Positions 6,849 through 13,747 of a stretch of DNA of 22,259 nt are shown here, in pieces; positions within the stretch are counted from its first letter, which is position 1, and each line of letters opens with the position of its first letter. The DNA is from Lentimicrobiaceae bacterium. Lineage in GTDB: Bacteria > Bacteroidota > Bacteroidia > Bacteroidales > Lentimicrobiaceae. The position numbers and the translations under genes are program-made. Below the pieces are notes generated by a model. It searched no databases. It saw only the letters and a program-made list of their open reading frames with translations, and was not told where the DNA came from. The DNA is taken from assembly GCA_020636745.1 (NCBI GenBank), contig JACJXH010000012.1, positions 1 to 22,259 of the forward strand. Reading direction: 5' to 3'.

Positions 6849-7505
6849 ATGGCTTTAACAAAAGAACAAATCGCGCAACGCATTGCACAGGAACTGAAAG
6901 ACGGGTATTACGTGAACCTTGGCATTGGCATTCCAACCCTGGTGGCCAATTATGTGCCCGAAGGTGTTGAAGTGGTGCTGCAGTCGGAAAACGGTATGCT
7001 GGGGATGGGACCGTTTCCCGAAAAGGGTAATGCCGATGCCGACCTGATAAATGCCGGCAAGCAAACCGTTACCGTTTTGCCGGGCGGTTCGTTTTTCGAC
7101 TCATCCACGAGCTTTGCCATGATACGCGGCGGGCACGTTGACTTAACGGTGCTTGGCGCGTTTGAAGTGACCGATAAGGGCGATATAGCCTCGTGGAAAA
7201 TTCCGGGGAAAATGGTAAAAGGCATGGGCGGTGCCATGGACCTGGTGGCTTCGGCCAAAAATATTGTGGTGGCCATGCAGCATTGCAGTAAAGACGGGCA
7301 ATCGAAACTGCTTAAAGAATGTACCCTGCCGTTAACCGGTGTGCGCTGCGTTAAGAAAATTGTGAGCGATTTGGCGGTGATTGAAGTTACCGACGATGGC
7401 TTCAAACTACTTGAACGCGCCCCCGGTGTGAGTGTGGATGAAATTAAGGCCGCTACCGAAGGGAAGTTGATAGTGGATGGCGAAGTGCCTGAGATGCAAT
7501 TCTGA
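6849..7505 (+). CDS. scoB: 3-oxoacid (succinyl-CoA:acetoacetate) CoA-transferase, subunit B
   Basis: 218 aa, the normal length of the beta subunit of family I CoA-transferases. The catalytic glutamate of the family, which forms the glutamyl-CoA intermediate, is in QSENGMLG at residue 47. NLGIGIPTLVANYVPEG (residues 23-39) and the PGGSFFDSSTSFAMIRGGHVD stretch are also characteristic. An AGGA sequence about 10 nt before the ATG could serve as a ribosome-binding site. It should pair with the A subunit encoded at 1901-2593, although the two are 4.2 kb apart. The next gene, an HMG-CoA lyase-like enzyme, starts 69 bp downstream on the same strand, suggesting a two-gene unit. The exact acyl-CoA donor and acceptor are not determined by the sequence. 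Confidence 0.92.
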   Translation: MALTKEQIAQRIAQELKDGYYVNLGIGIPTLVANYVPEGVEVVLQSENGMLGMGPFPEKGNADADLINAGKQTVTVLPGGSFFDSSTSFAMIRGGHVDLTVLGAFEVTDKGDIASWKIPGKMVKGMGGAMDLVASAKNIVVAMQHCSKDGQSKLLKECTLPLTGVRCVKKIVSDLAVIEVTDDGFKLLERAPGVSVDEIKAATEGKLIVDGEVPEMQF

Positions 7506-7574
7506 TTTGTTCGCCTCCCCGGGATGATGAACAATACTCAATGGATTGCGTTTAAAATCTGAAACATTCAAATC

Positions 7575-8585
7575 ATGAATTACCCCAAAAAAGTAACTAT
7601 AGGCGACATCACGGTGCGTGATGGTTTTCAGCACGAAGAAAAATTTATCCCCACCGAGGCTAAGCTCTGGGTGGCTGAACAGCTTATCCTTTCGGGATTT
7701 AAGCACATTGAAGTCACCAATCTGGGCAACCCTAAAGGCATGCCGCAGTTTAAGGATGCCGATGTGATATTGAAAAGCATCCGCAAGAGCAAAACTATTG
7801 CGCATCTGATAGATGGCGTGAGCCTTACCGCGGTTACTATCCGCGAAAAGGCCATTGAACGGGCCATCGAAGCCCGCAAGGAAGGCTGGGGGCCCGATCG
7901 CATCCTGCTTATGGTTTCTACCAGTGAGTCACATCATATCAAAAATTCAGGATTAAGTCTTGATGATTACTGGAAAATGGCCGAAAAATACATTCCCATG
8001 GCACACGATGCCGGCATAAAAGTAAACGGAACCGTGAGCACCATTTGGGGATGCCCTATCGAGGGCCCCACCAAAATGGAGAAAGCCATTGAGTTTACAC
8101 AACGCTGGCTCGATATCGGAGCCAACGATGTGGAACATGCCGACCATGATGGCTCAGCATCGCCCGACCGCGTTTACCGCTACTTTTCGATGCTGCTCGA
8201 CAGCATTCCACGGCCCGAAAAGCACATCGTACACTTTCATACCACCCGTGGCTGGGGCCTGGCCAATGTGCTGGCTGCCCTGCAGGCCGGAATGACCAAT
8301 TATGAATCTACACTGGGAGGAATCGGCGGACAGCCGGCCAACTTTGTGGATGGTGTGCCTGTAGCCGGAACCGGTTCCTATTACTACAAAGACGCCGGAA
8401 TTACCGGGCTGGTGAGTACCGAAGATATGGTGGTAATGATGGACGAAATGGGCATTGAAACCAATCTGGATATTGATCGGGTTCTTGAAACAGGCAACAT
8501 GGTTGAGCGGATTGTGGGCCGCAGGTTGCGTTCCGAAGCCATTAAAAACGGACGAATCCCTAAATCGTTAAGCGGAAGAGGTTAG
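7575..8585 (+). CDS. HMG-CoA lyase-like DRE-TIM metallolyase lacking the catalytic cysteine loop
   Basis: 336 aa. The N-terminal strand reads DITVRDGFQHEE with the family Arg15, Asp16 and Gln19; the HIEVTNLGNPKGMPQF segment keeps the Glu that HMG-CoA lyases use; metal ligands appear as HFH at residues 220-222 in HFHTTRGWGLANV. The fold and metal site therefore match the HMG-CoA lyase/citramalate-type metallolyases. The flexible loop that normally reads GGCPYA with the active-site cysteine is here GGIGGQPANFVDGVPVAG, with Gln replacing Cys and a longer loop, before a normal STEDMVVMMDEMG. This makes true HMG-CoA lyase activity uncertain; a lyase or condensing enzyme acting on another 3-hydroxy-3-methyl acyl-CoA is a reasonable alternative. 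It lies 69 bp after scoB and ends before a bidirectional terminator. Confidence 0.75.
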   Translation: MNYPKKVTIGDITVRDGFQHEEKFIPTEAKLWVAEQLILSGFKHIEVTNLGNPKGMPQFKDADVILKSIRKSKTIAHLIDGVSLTAVTIREKAIERAIEARKEGWGPDRILLMVSTSESHHIKNSGLSLDDYWKMAEKYIPMAHDAGIKVNGTVSTIWGCPIEGPTKMEKAIEFTQRWLDIGANDVEHADHDGSASPDRVYRYFSMLLDSIPRPEKHIVHFHTTRGWGLANVLAALQAGMTNYESTLGGIGGQPANFVDGVPVAGTGSYYYKDAGITGLVSTEDMVVMMDEMGIETNLDIDRVLETGNMVERIVGRRLRSEAIKNGRIPKSLSGRG

Positions 8586-8608
8586 GGTTTGATAAATCAA
8601 CTTTATAA

Positions 8609-8648
8609 AAAGAGAGCGGTGCTGATAAACTTCAACACCGCTCTCTTT
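8609..8648. terminator. Bidirectional terminator between convergent genes
   Basis: AAAGAGAGCGGTG (8609-8621) and CACCGCTCTCTTT (8636-8648) form a perfect 13-bp stem with a 14-nt loop. The A-rich left flank and T-rich right flank give U-tracts in both directions, serving both the lyase-like gene (plus) and ssb (minus). Confidence 0.88.
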
Positions 8649-8661
8649 ATAAATACTTTAA

Positions 8662-9096
8662 TTAAAAGGGAAGATCGTCTTTTTCGGTAGGAATTACCGG
8701 AGGTGCCGGATTTAAATTTTCATGAGATGCTGCCGGGGCTGAAACTGTTTGGTTTTCAGCATTAGAACGTCCACCCAGCATATTAAGTGTATCCACCTCA
8801 ATTTCGGTTATATATCTTTTTTGACCATCTTTTTCGTATGAGCGATTACGAATACGGCCTTCAATGTATACCTGAGAACCCTTCCTGAGATATTTTTCGG
8901 CTACTTCGGCCAACCCACGCCATAAAATAATATTGTGCCACTCTGTTTGTTCAACATCCTGCCCATCACGGTTTCTGTATGTTTCTGTAGTAGCCAGTGA
9001 AAACGATGCCTTTTTAACTCCCTTGTCAAAATTCTGAATTTCAGGATCTTTCCCGAGATTACCAATCAGAATCACTTTGTTAACGCCTCTTGCCAT
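8662..9096 (-). CDS. ssb: Single-stranded DNA-binding protein
   Basis: 144 aa from the ATG at 9096, which begins MARGVNKVILIGNLGKDPE, the usual N-terminus of the family; an in-frame ATG at 9138 would add 14 atypical residues and overlap the promoter, so I reject it. Residues ~3-108 are an OB fold, with SFSLATTE, WHNIILWRGLAE and the YIEGRI strand all recognisable. A Pro/Ala-rich flexible linker follows, then the acidic tip EKDDLPF that recruits replication and repair partners. SSB coats single-stranded DNA during replication, recombination and repair. It lies 95 bp downstream of mutY on the same strand but has its own promoter candidate (9128-9158). Confidence 0.95.
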   Translation of the reverse strand: MARGVNKVILIGNLGKDPEIQNFDKGVKKASFSLATTETYRNRDGQDVEQTEWHNIILWRGLAEVAEKYLRKGSQVYIEGRIRNRSYEKDGQKRYITEIEVDTLNMLGGRSNAENQTVSAPAASHENLNPAPPVIPTEKDDLPF

Positions 9097-9127
9097 TTTT
9101 CTCGCTTTTATAATTGTAAATGTTCCA

Positions 9128-9158
9128 CAAATATACATTCAAATCGGTAGGAAACCAA
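9128..9158 (-). promoter_or_regulatory. Bacteroidota-type promoter of ssb
   Basis: On the minus strand TATATTTG (9135-9128) is preceded by TTG (9158-9156) with a 20-bp gap, close to the TTTG-N19-21-TAnnTTTG consensus. The start codon at 9096 is 31 nt downstream of the -7 box. Confidence 0.6.
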
Positions 9159-9191
9159 GATTTTAATGCCAGCCTTTTAGGCATATAACAA

Positions 9192-10250
9192 CTAAAAATG
9201 GAAGTATTTCTGGAGGAATTTTTCGGTAAGACGGGGAATGGGCAAACCATCAGAATGAGGATTTTGCACAAGCCTGATTTCATCTGAATTTAGTTGCGGG
9301 TGAATACCATCCTGTTTTACAATAAAATAACGGGCATAAATATGCTGATGAGTGAGTATGTGTTTGAAATCGAAGAAATGAGACTGAACATCTTCAACTG
9401 AATTGAAGAATTTCCTGAAATCAGCATTTGCGTTCATTTCACCCAAAGAAAACAAATGGTCAGCCTCTGTCATAGGCAAATCCCATAAATTTCGCCAGAT
9501 ATCATTTCCGGTTCGTTTAATCATCATAATGTTTTTATTTTCTGACACTAAACATATGTAATTAAAAAAACGATTGCGGGTTACAACTTCTTTCTTTTTC
9601 AATGGAAGCTTATCTGTTAATCCTTTTTCATAAGCATAACAAGTCTTTTGCAGCATACAGTCTTCACATAGCGGGTTTGCGGGTTTGCAGTGCAAGGCTC
9701 CGAATTCCATAACGGCCTGATTAAACTCACCGGGTTCAGACCGGGGAATGAGCGACTGAGCCAGGTTAAAAACTGTTTTTTGTGAATTTGGGCTTCCGGC
9801 AGGTTCGTGCACACCAAACAACCTTGAAAATACCCTGACAACATTTCCATCGACCACTGGTATTGCCTGATGATTGCAAATGGAAGCAATAGCAGCTGCA
9901 GTATATTGTCCAACGCCTTTCAATAAAATAAGATCATCATAAGCAGCAGGAAAAACCCCGTCAAACTTATCTATAATAAGTTTAGCTGAGAAATGCATAT
10001 TTCGGGCCCTGCTGTAGTACCCAAGGCCTTTCCAAACAGACAGAACATCTTCTTCATCAGCATTGGCAAGGGACTGAATGTCAGGAAATTTTTGAAGAAA
10101 CCGGAGATAATAGGCCAGGCCCTGATCAATTCTGGTTTGTTGAAGAATAATTTCCGAAACCCAAATTTTATAGGGGTCGCGTGTGTGTCGCCAGGGCAAA
10201 TTTCTTTTATGATTTTGATACCAATCGAGCAATAATTTTTGAATATCCAT
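9192..10250 (-). CDS. mutY: A/G-specific adenine DNA glycosylase
   Basis: 352 aa from the ATG at 10250 (MDIQKLLLDWYQNHKRNLPW), the usual family start; an upstream in-frame ATG at 10322 would add 24 residues reaching into the HU promoter. MutY removes adenine mispaired with 8-oxoguanine. Family marks are LPWRHTRDPYKIWVSEIILQ with the catalytic Glu33, a helix-hairpin-helix at LKGVGQYTAAAI, the catalytic Asp in VVDGNVVR, and a [4Fe-4S] loop with spacing C-X6-C-X2-C-X5-C (CKPANPLCEDCMLQKTC). The last ~130 residues form the Nudix-like C-terminal domain that recognises 8-oxoG. It diverges from the HU gene across about 138 bp and precedes ssb on the same strand. From memory, a mutY-ssb neighbourhood is common in Bacteroidota. 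Confidence 0.95.
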   Translation of the reverse strand: MDIQKLLLDWYQNHKRNLPWRHTRDPYKIWVSEIILQQTRIDQGLAYYLRFLQKFPDIQSLANADEEDVLSVWKGLGYYSRARNMHFSAKLIIDKFDGVFPAAYDDLILLKGVGQYTAAAIASICNHQAIPVVDGNVVRVFSRLFGVHEPAGSPNSQKTVFNLAQSLIPRSEPGEFNQAVMEFGALHCKPANPLCEDCMLQKTCYAYEKGLTDKLPLKKKEVVTRNRFFNYICLVSENKNIMMIKRTGNDIWRNLWDLPMTEADHLFSLGEMNANADFRKFFNSVEDVQSHFFDFKHILTHQHIYARYFIVKQDGIHPQLNSDEIRLVQNPHSDGLPIPRLTEKFLQKYFHF

Positions 10251-10331
10251 AAGCAAATTCCGAAAAACACTTAAATAGAGGCAATTGGGAGCAAAAAAAA
10301 CAGATAATTTTAATTTTGTCACAAAAACCTG

Positions 10332-10339
10332 TATATTTG
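10332..10339 (+). promoter_or_regulatory. Promoter -7 box of the HU gene
   Basis: TATATTTG followed by CACCCC is a typical Bacteroidota -7 element and start region. A TTTG at 10315-10318 is only 13 bp upstream, shorter than the usual 19-21 bp, so the -33 element is weak or absent. The ATG at 10389 is 49 nt downstream. Confidence 0.6.
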
Positions 10340-10388
10340 CACCCCGTTTAAAAAATTTATTCTCAAATCATTAAAACTCAAAATCAAC

Positions 10389-10673
10389 ATGACAAAAGCA
10401 GAAATTGTAGCTGAAATTGCTAGTAAGACCAATATTGAAAAGGTTGCCGTACAGCAAACTGTTGAGGCTTTCATGGATGCAGTTAAAAACTCTTTGGCCA
10501 ACGGTGAAAACGTATATCTCAGGGGCTTTGGTAGTTTCACTACAAAGAAAAGGGCAGAAAAAACCGGACGTAACATTTCAAAGAATACTACAATTATCAT
10601 TCCGGCTCATTTCATCCCAGCTTTTAAACCTGCTAAGACCTTCGTATTTGACGTTAAAAACAAGGTAAAATAA
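10389..10673 (+). CDS. HU family DNA-binding protein
   Basis: 94 aa, the length of HU/IHF proteins. It starts MTKAEIVAEIASKTNIEKVA, shows the helical dimerisation region up to residue ~45, the signature GENVYLRGFGSFTTKKRAEK, the flexible DNA-binding arm and the final AFKPAKTFV. The intercalating arm proline of HU (R-N-P) is replaced: the sequence reads GRNISKNTTIIIPAHFIPAF, as commonly seen in Bacteroidota. HU dimers bend and compact DNA. It has a strong -7 box and is followed after 31 bp by the 29-aa basic protein, so a nucleoid protein and a ribosomal-type protein are probably on one transcript. Confidence 0.93.
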   Translation: MTKAEIVAEIASKTNIEKVAVQQTVEAFMDAVKNSLANGENVYLRGFGSFTTKKRAEKTGRNISKNTTIIIPAHFIPAFKPAKTFVFDVKNKVK

Positions 10674-10704
10674 GCAGTTGTTCAATTTTTAAAAAACATT
10701 TATC

Positions 10705-10794
10705 ATGCCAAGCGGAAAAAAAAGAAAAAGACATAAAATGGCCACTCACAAACGGAAAAAACGTTTGCGCAAGAACAGGCATAAAAAGAAATAA
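10705..10794 (+). CDS. 29-aa basic protein resembling the bS22 / AURKAIP1-COX24 ribosomal family
   Basis: ATG at 10705 to TAA at 10792-10794 encodes 29 residues, 19 of them Lys, Arg or His, beginning MPSGKKRKRHKMATHKRKK and ending in HKKK. The pattern K-M-x-x-H-K-x-K-K-x-x-R-K matches the core of the AURKAIP1/COX24 domain known from mitochondrial ribosomal protein mS38 and the small actinobacterial ribosomal protein bS22. If so, it would bind rRNA at the small-subunit surface; that role is inferred from the family. It lies 31 bp after HU and before the RNase G leader hairpin. From memory, a short basic ORF between HU and RNase G recurs in Bacteroidota genomes. The composition is extreme, so similarity to other short basic proteins could mislead, but an A-rich upstream region and a complete ORF support a real gene. 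Confidence 0.72.
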   Translation: MPSGKKRKRHKMATHKRKKRLRKNRHKKK

Positions 10795-10816
10795 GTTTTC
10801 TTAATTACGGGAAATA

Positions 10817-10858
10817 CCATCATATGGCCTTAACAGGTTCTGCGTGGCCATATGATGG
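10817..10858 (+). terminator. Long hairpin between the 29-aa gene and the RNase G gene
   Basis: CCATCATATGGCC (10817-10829) and GGCCATATGATGG (10846-10858) form a perfect 13-bp stem around a 16-nt loop, with three further pairs after one mismatch. No uninterrupted U-tract follows (ATTATTCCTATTTTTG), so it may be a weak terminator, an attenuator or an RNase processing site rather than a full stop. Confidence 0.5.
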
Positions 10859-10889
10859 AATTATTCCTATTTTTGTTTACCGATTCGAA

Positions 10890-10912
10890 CAACAGGTGAT
10901 ACCTACCTGTTG
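10890..10912 (+). promoter_or_regulatory. Second leader hairpin upstream of the RNase G gene
   Basis: CAACAGGT (10890-10897) and ACCTGTTG (10905-10912) form a perfect 8-bp stem with loop GATACCT. The loop plus the inner stem could also form a rival AGGT/ACCT pairing. It lies 47 nt before the preferred TTG start. Confidence 0.4.
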
Positions 10913-10959
10913 ATTTGTGTATATATAAAGGTAGCGCTCACCACATAAAAAATCAGGAG

Positions 10960-12510
10960 TTGAATAAAGAACTGATTATCGATGCGGGTCTTTCGGAGGT
11001 GAATATTGCATTGCTTGAAGACAAGGACCTCGTTGAATTAAACAAAGAAAAGAGTAATAGCAATTTTGCAGTAGGCGATATCTATTTGGGTAGGGTAAAA
11101 AAGATTATGCCCGGCCTCAATGCTGCATTTGTGGATGTCGGGTATGAAAAAGATGCCTTCCTCCATTATCTGGATCTCGGCCCACAGGTTAATTCATTAA
11201 ATAAATTACTGAAGCATTACATTGCTGGCAAACCGGATGCGCCGGGAATCAGTGATTTTGATCCCGAACAGGATATTGAAAAAACCGGTAAAATTAATTC
11301 TGTATTAACGCCAAACCAACAGGTTCTTATTCAGATTGCCAAAGAACCCATCTCCACAAAAGGGCCCAGAGTTTCTTCAGAAATCTCTTTTGCAGGACGA
11401 TATTTGGTCTTGGTGCCATTTTCTCAACGCGTTTCTGTTTCGCAGAAAATTAAAAGCATTGATGAGCGCAACAGGCTAAAGCGCTTGATTACCAGCATCA
11501 AACCAAAGAATTTCGGAGTTATTATCCGCACTGTTGCCGAAAACAAAAAAGTTGTTGACCTTGACAACGATTTGCGCAGCCTCATTGCCAAATGGGAAGC
11601 CTGTGTTGCAAAATTAGAAGGCGCCAAAGCCCCTCAAAAAATCCTGAGTGAAATAGATCGCACTACAGCCATTCTTCGCGATCTGCTGAATGAGTCTTTC
11701 AACAATATCCACATAAATGATCCGGGGCTATTCGAAGAAATTAAAGCTTACATCAAAACCATTGCGCCCGACAAAATTGATATTGTAAAACTCTACAAAG
11801 GCAAAGTTCCCATTTTTGAGCATTTTGGAATTGACAAACAGATAAAAAACTCCTTTGGTAAAATTATTACCATTAAAAGTGGGGTTTATCTGATAATTGA
11901 ACATACCGAGGCTCTTCATGTAATAGATGTCAACAGCGGTCACAGGGTAAATTCTGAAATTTCACAGGAAATGAATGCTCTTGCAGTAAACCTGGAGGCA
12001 GCTGCAGAAATTGCGCGCCAGCTCAGGCTGCGCGATATGGGGGGCATTATCGTTATCGATTTTATCGATATGCATGATGGGGCCAACCGACGTAAACTCT
12101 ATCAGAAACTGAAAGAGGAAATGAGTCGTGACCATGCCAAGCATACAATTCTTCCTCCAAGCAAATTCGGACTTGTGCAGATTACCCGTCAAAGGGTTCG
12201 CCCTGAAATGAATGTTCAGATTCTTGAAAAATGTCCTGCTTGTGGCGGCACCGGTGAAATTAAACCAAGCATTATCCTGATCGACCAGATAGAAAACAAT
12301 ATCCGCTATCTTATTCAGGACCAAAATGAACCGTTTGTTAAGATTGCCATTCACCCATATATTTATGCTTATCTCACCCAGGGATTCCCGTCGATACGCA
12401 TGAAATGGTATGCAACCTTTAAACGCTGGATCAGGCTTAAACCAATGCCTTCCTATCATTTGCTTGAATACCATTTTTTCAACAAAGTTGAAGACGAAAT
12501 TAAGATGTAA
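10960..12510 (+). CDS. rng: Ribonuclease G/E family endoribonuclease
   Basis: 516 aa from the TTG at 10960. The family usually begins M-N-K-E-L-I-I, and translation from this TTG gives exactly NKELIIDAGLSEVNIALLED; another in-frame TTG at 10915 would add 15 atypical residues. A ribosome-binding AGGAG abuts the TTG too closely to be decisive. RNase G/E cuts single-stranded AU-rich RNA in rRNA maturation and mRNA decay. An S1-type RNA-binding region (VGDIYLGRVKKIMPGLNAAF, with VDVG) covers about residues 35-125. The catalytic part contains HVIDVNSG and IIVIDFIDM with the two Mg-binding Asp residues, and the CPACGGTG cysteines of the zinc link follow at about residue 425. No long RNase E-type scaffold tail is present. 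Two leader hairpins upstream suggest RNA-level control. Confidence 0.92.
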   Translation: MNKELIIDAGLSEVNIALLEDKDLVELNKEKSNSNFAVGDIYLGRVKKIMPGLNAAFVDVGYEKDAFLHYLDLGPQVNSLNKLLKHYIAGKPDAPGISDFDPEQDIEKTGKINSVLTPNQQVLIQIAKEPISTKGPRVSSEISFAGRYLVLVPFSQRVSVSQKIKSIDERNRLKRLITSIKPKNFGVIIRTVAENKKVVDLDNDLRSLIAKWEACVAKLEGAKAPQKILSEIDRTTAILRDLLNESFNNIHINDPGLFEEIKAYIKTIAPDKIDIVKLYKGKVPIFEHFGIDKQIKNSFGKIITIKSGVYLIIEHTEALHVIDVNSGHRVNSEISQEMNALAVNLEAAAEIARQLRLRDMGGIIVIDFIDMHDGANRRKLYQKLKEEMSRDHAKHTILPPSKFGLVQITRQRVRPEMNVQILEKCPACGGTGEIKPSIILIDQIENNIRYLIQDQNEPFVKIAIHPYIYAYLTQGFPSIRMKWYATFKRWIRLKPMPSYHLLEYHFFNKVEDEIKM

Positions 12511-12559
12511 TCGGCCTTAAGCATTGATAAATCATCTGATTTCTTACCAAATTATATAT

Positions 12560-12567
12560 TATTTTTG
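12560..12567 (+). promoter_or_regulatory. Promoter -7 box of trpS
   Basis: TATTTTTG matches TAnnTTTG, followed by CAGTACCGG. The region 19-21 bp upstream has only a weak match (ATTTC). It lies 52 nt before the ATG at 12620. It would let trpS be transcribed independently of rng, which ends 109 bp earlier. Confidence 0.5.
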
Positions 12568-12619
12568 CAGTACCGGTTGTTAAAAGTTACCGGAGGTTTT
12601 TCTTTATTTAATACTGAAC

Positions 12620-13615
12620 ATGGATACAGTCGTTAGTGGAATCAGACCCACAGGTAATCTACATCTGGGTAACTATTTTGGAGCTTTACGTAACTTCATT
12701 AAAATGCAGGACGAAAATCATTGCTATTTCTTTATAGCTGATTATCATTCCCTTACCACTCATCCCACTCCTGCTGATTTACATGGGAACGTTAAAAGTG
12801 TTTTGGTTGATTACCTGGCTGCCGGGCTCGATCCGGAAAAAGCCACTCTTTATCTGCAAAGTGACCTCCCCGAAACTGCTGAACTGTACCTGTTTCTCAA
12901 TATGAATGCTTATCTGGGCGAACTGGAGCGCGTTACTTCTTTTAAAGATAAAGCACGTACCCAGCCTGATAATATCAACGCCGGATTGCTTACCTATCCT
13001 ACCCTGATGGCTGCTGATATTATTATTCACAAAGCCCACAAAGTGCCTGTTGGAAAAGATCAGGAACAACATCTTGAAATGACCAGAACTTTTGCCAATC
13101 GTTTTAACCGTTTGTATAATGTTGACTATTTCCCTGAGCCTGTTGCTTATAACTTTGGCGAGCAGCTGATTAAAATTCCAGGGCTTGACGGAAGCACCAA
13201 GATGGGCAAATCGGAAGGTGAAGGCAATGCTATTTTCCTAAGCGACGACCCGACAGTTATCCGCAAAAAAGTAATGAAAGCGGTAACTGACAGCGGGCCA
13301 ACAGAACCCAACCAGACTAAACCTCAGGCAATTGAAAATATTTTCTATCTGATGAAAGCTTTATCAAAACCTGAAACCCTTGCATTTTTTGAAGAAGAAT
13401 ATAACAATTGCAGAATCAGGTACGGTGATATGAAAAAACAGCTGGCCGAAGATGCTATTCAATTTACAGAACCTTTCCGTGAAAAAATCCGGGAATTGTC
13501 GGCCAATGATGAGTACCTCCGCAAAGTAGCTGCCATAGGCCGCGATAAAGCCCGCGAGAGCGCTTCAAAAACCATTAAGGAAGTACGTAGCATTATCGGC
13601 TTCAAACCCTTCTAA
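12620..13615 (+). CDS. trpS: Tryptophanyl-tRNA synthetase
   Basis: 331 aa, the typical bacterial TrpRS length. It is a class I aminoacyl-tRNA synthetase that charges tRNA-Trp. The N-terminus reads VVSGIRPTGNLHLGNYFGAL, with the HIGH-type motif as HLGN at residues 15-18, followed by FIADYHSLT. The tryptophan- and ATP-site segment around PVGKDQEQHLEMTR and the KMSKS-type loop KMGKS (residues 194-198, in STKMGKSEG) are intact. It ends with a helical C-terminal anticodon-binding region. It sits alone between the rng gene and a strong terminator facing the convergent OmpA operon. Full length, no anomalies seen. Confidence 0.96.
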   Translation: MDTVVSGIRPTGNLHLGNYFGALRNFIKMQDENHCYFFIADYHSLTTHPTPADLHGNVKSVLVDYLAAGLDPEKATLYLQSDLPETAELYLFLNMNAYLGELERVTSFKDKARTQPDNINAGLLTYPTLMAADIIIHKAHKVPVGKDQEQHLEMTRTFANRFNRLYNVDYFPEPVAYNFGEQLIKIPGLDGSTKMGKSEGEGNAIFLSDDPTVIRKKVMKAVTDSGPTEPNQTKPQAIENIFYLMKALSKPETLAFFEEEYNNCRIRYGDMKKQLAEDAIQFTEPFREKIRELSANDEYLRKVAAIGRDKARESASKTIKEVRSIIGFKPF

Positions 13616-13696
13616 ACCCTTCATTTCAGCGAAGCCTCAAAGAAGCAGATATCATACAGGCTTCGGATTTACTGATGAACTATTTTCTAAAACATA

Positions 13697-13732
13697 AAAA
13701 AGGGAGCTGATTCAAATATCAGCTCCCTTTTT
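13697..13732. terminator. Bidirectional terminator between trpS and the OmpA-type gene
   Basis: AAAAAGGGAGCTGAT (13697-13711) and ATCAGCTCCCTTTTT (13718-13732) form a perfect 15-bp stem with a 6-nt loop. A5 and T5 at the ends supply U-tracts in both directions for the converging transcripts. Confidence 0.92.
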
Positions 13733-13747
13733 GTTCATCCAACAGCG

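Noticed and set aside
6950..7534. 194-aa minus-strand open frame over scoB
   Set aside because: Antisense shadow of a gene with the catalytic Glu motif; Ser/Pro-rich composition is typical of such shadows.
10251..10322. Upstream start of mutY at 10322
   Set aside because: The extra 24 residues lack family similarity and reach the promoter region of HU; the ATG at 10250 gives the standard N-terminus.
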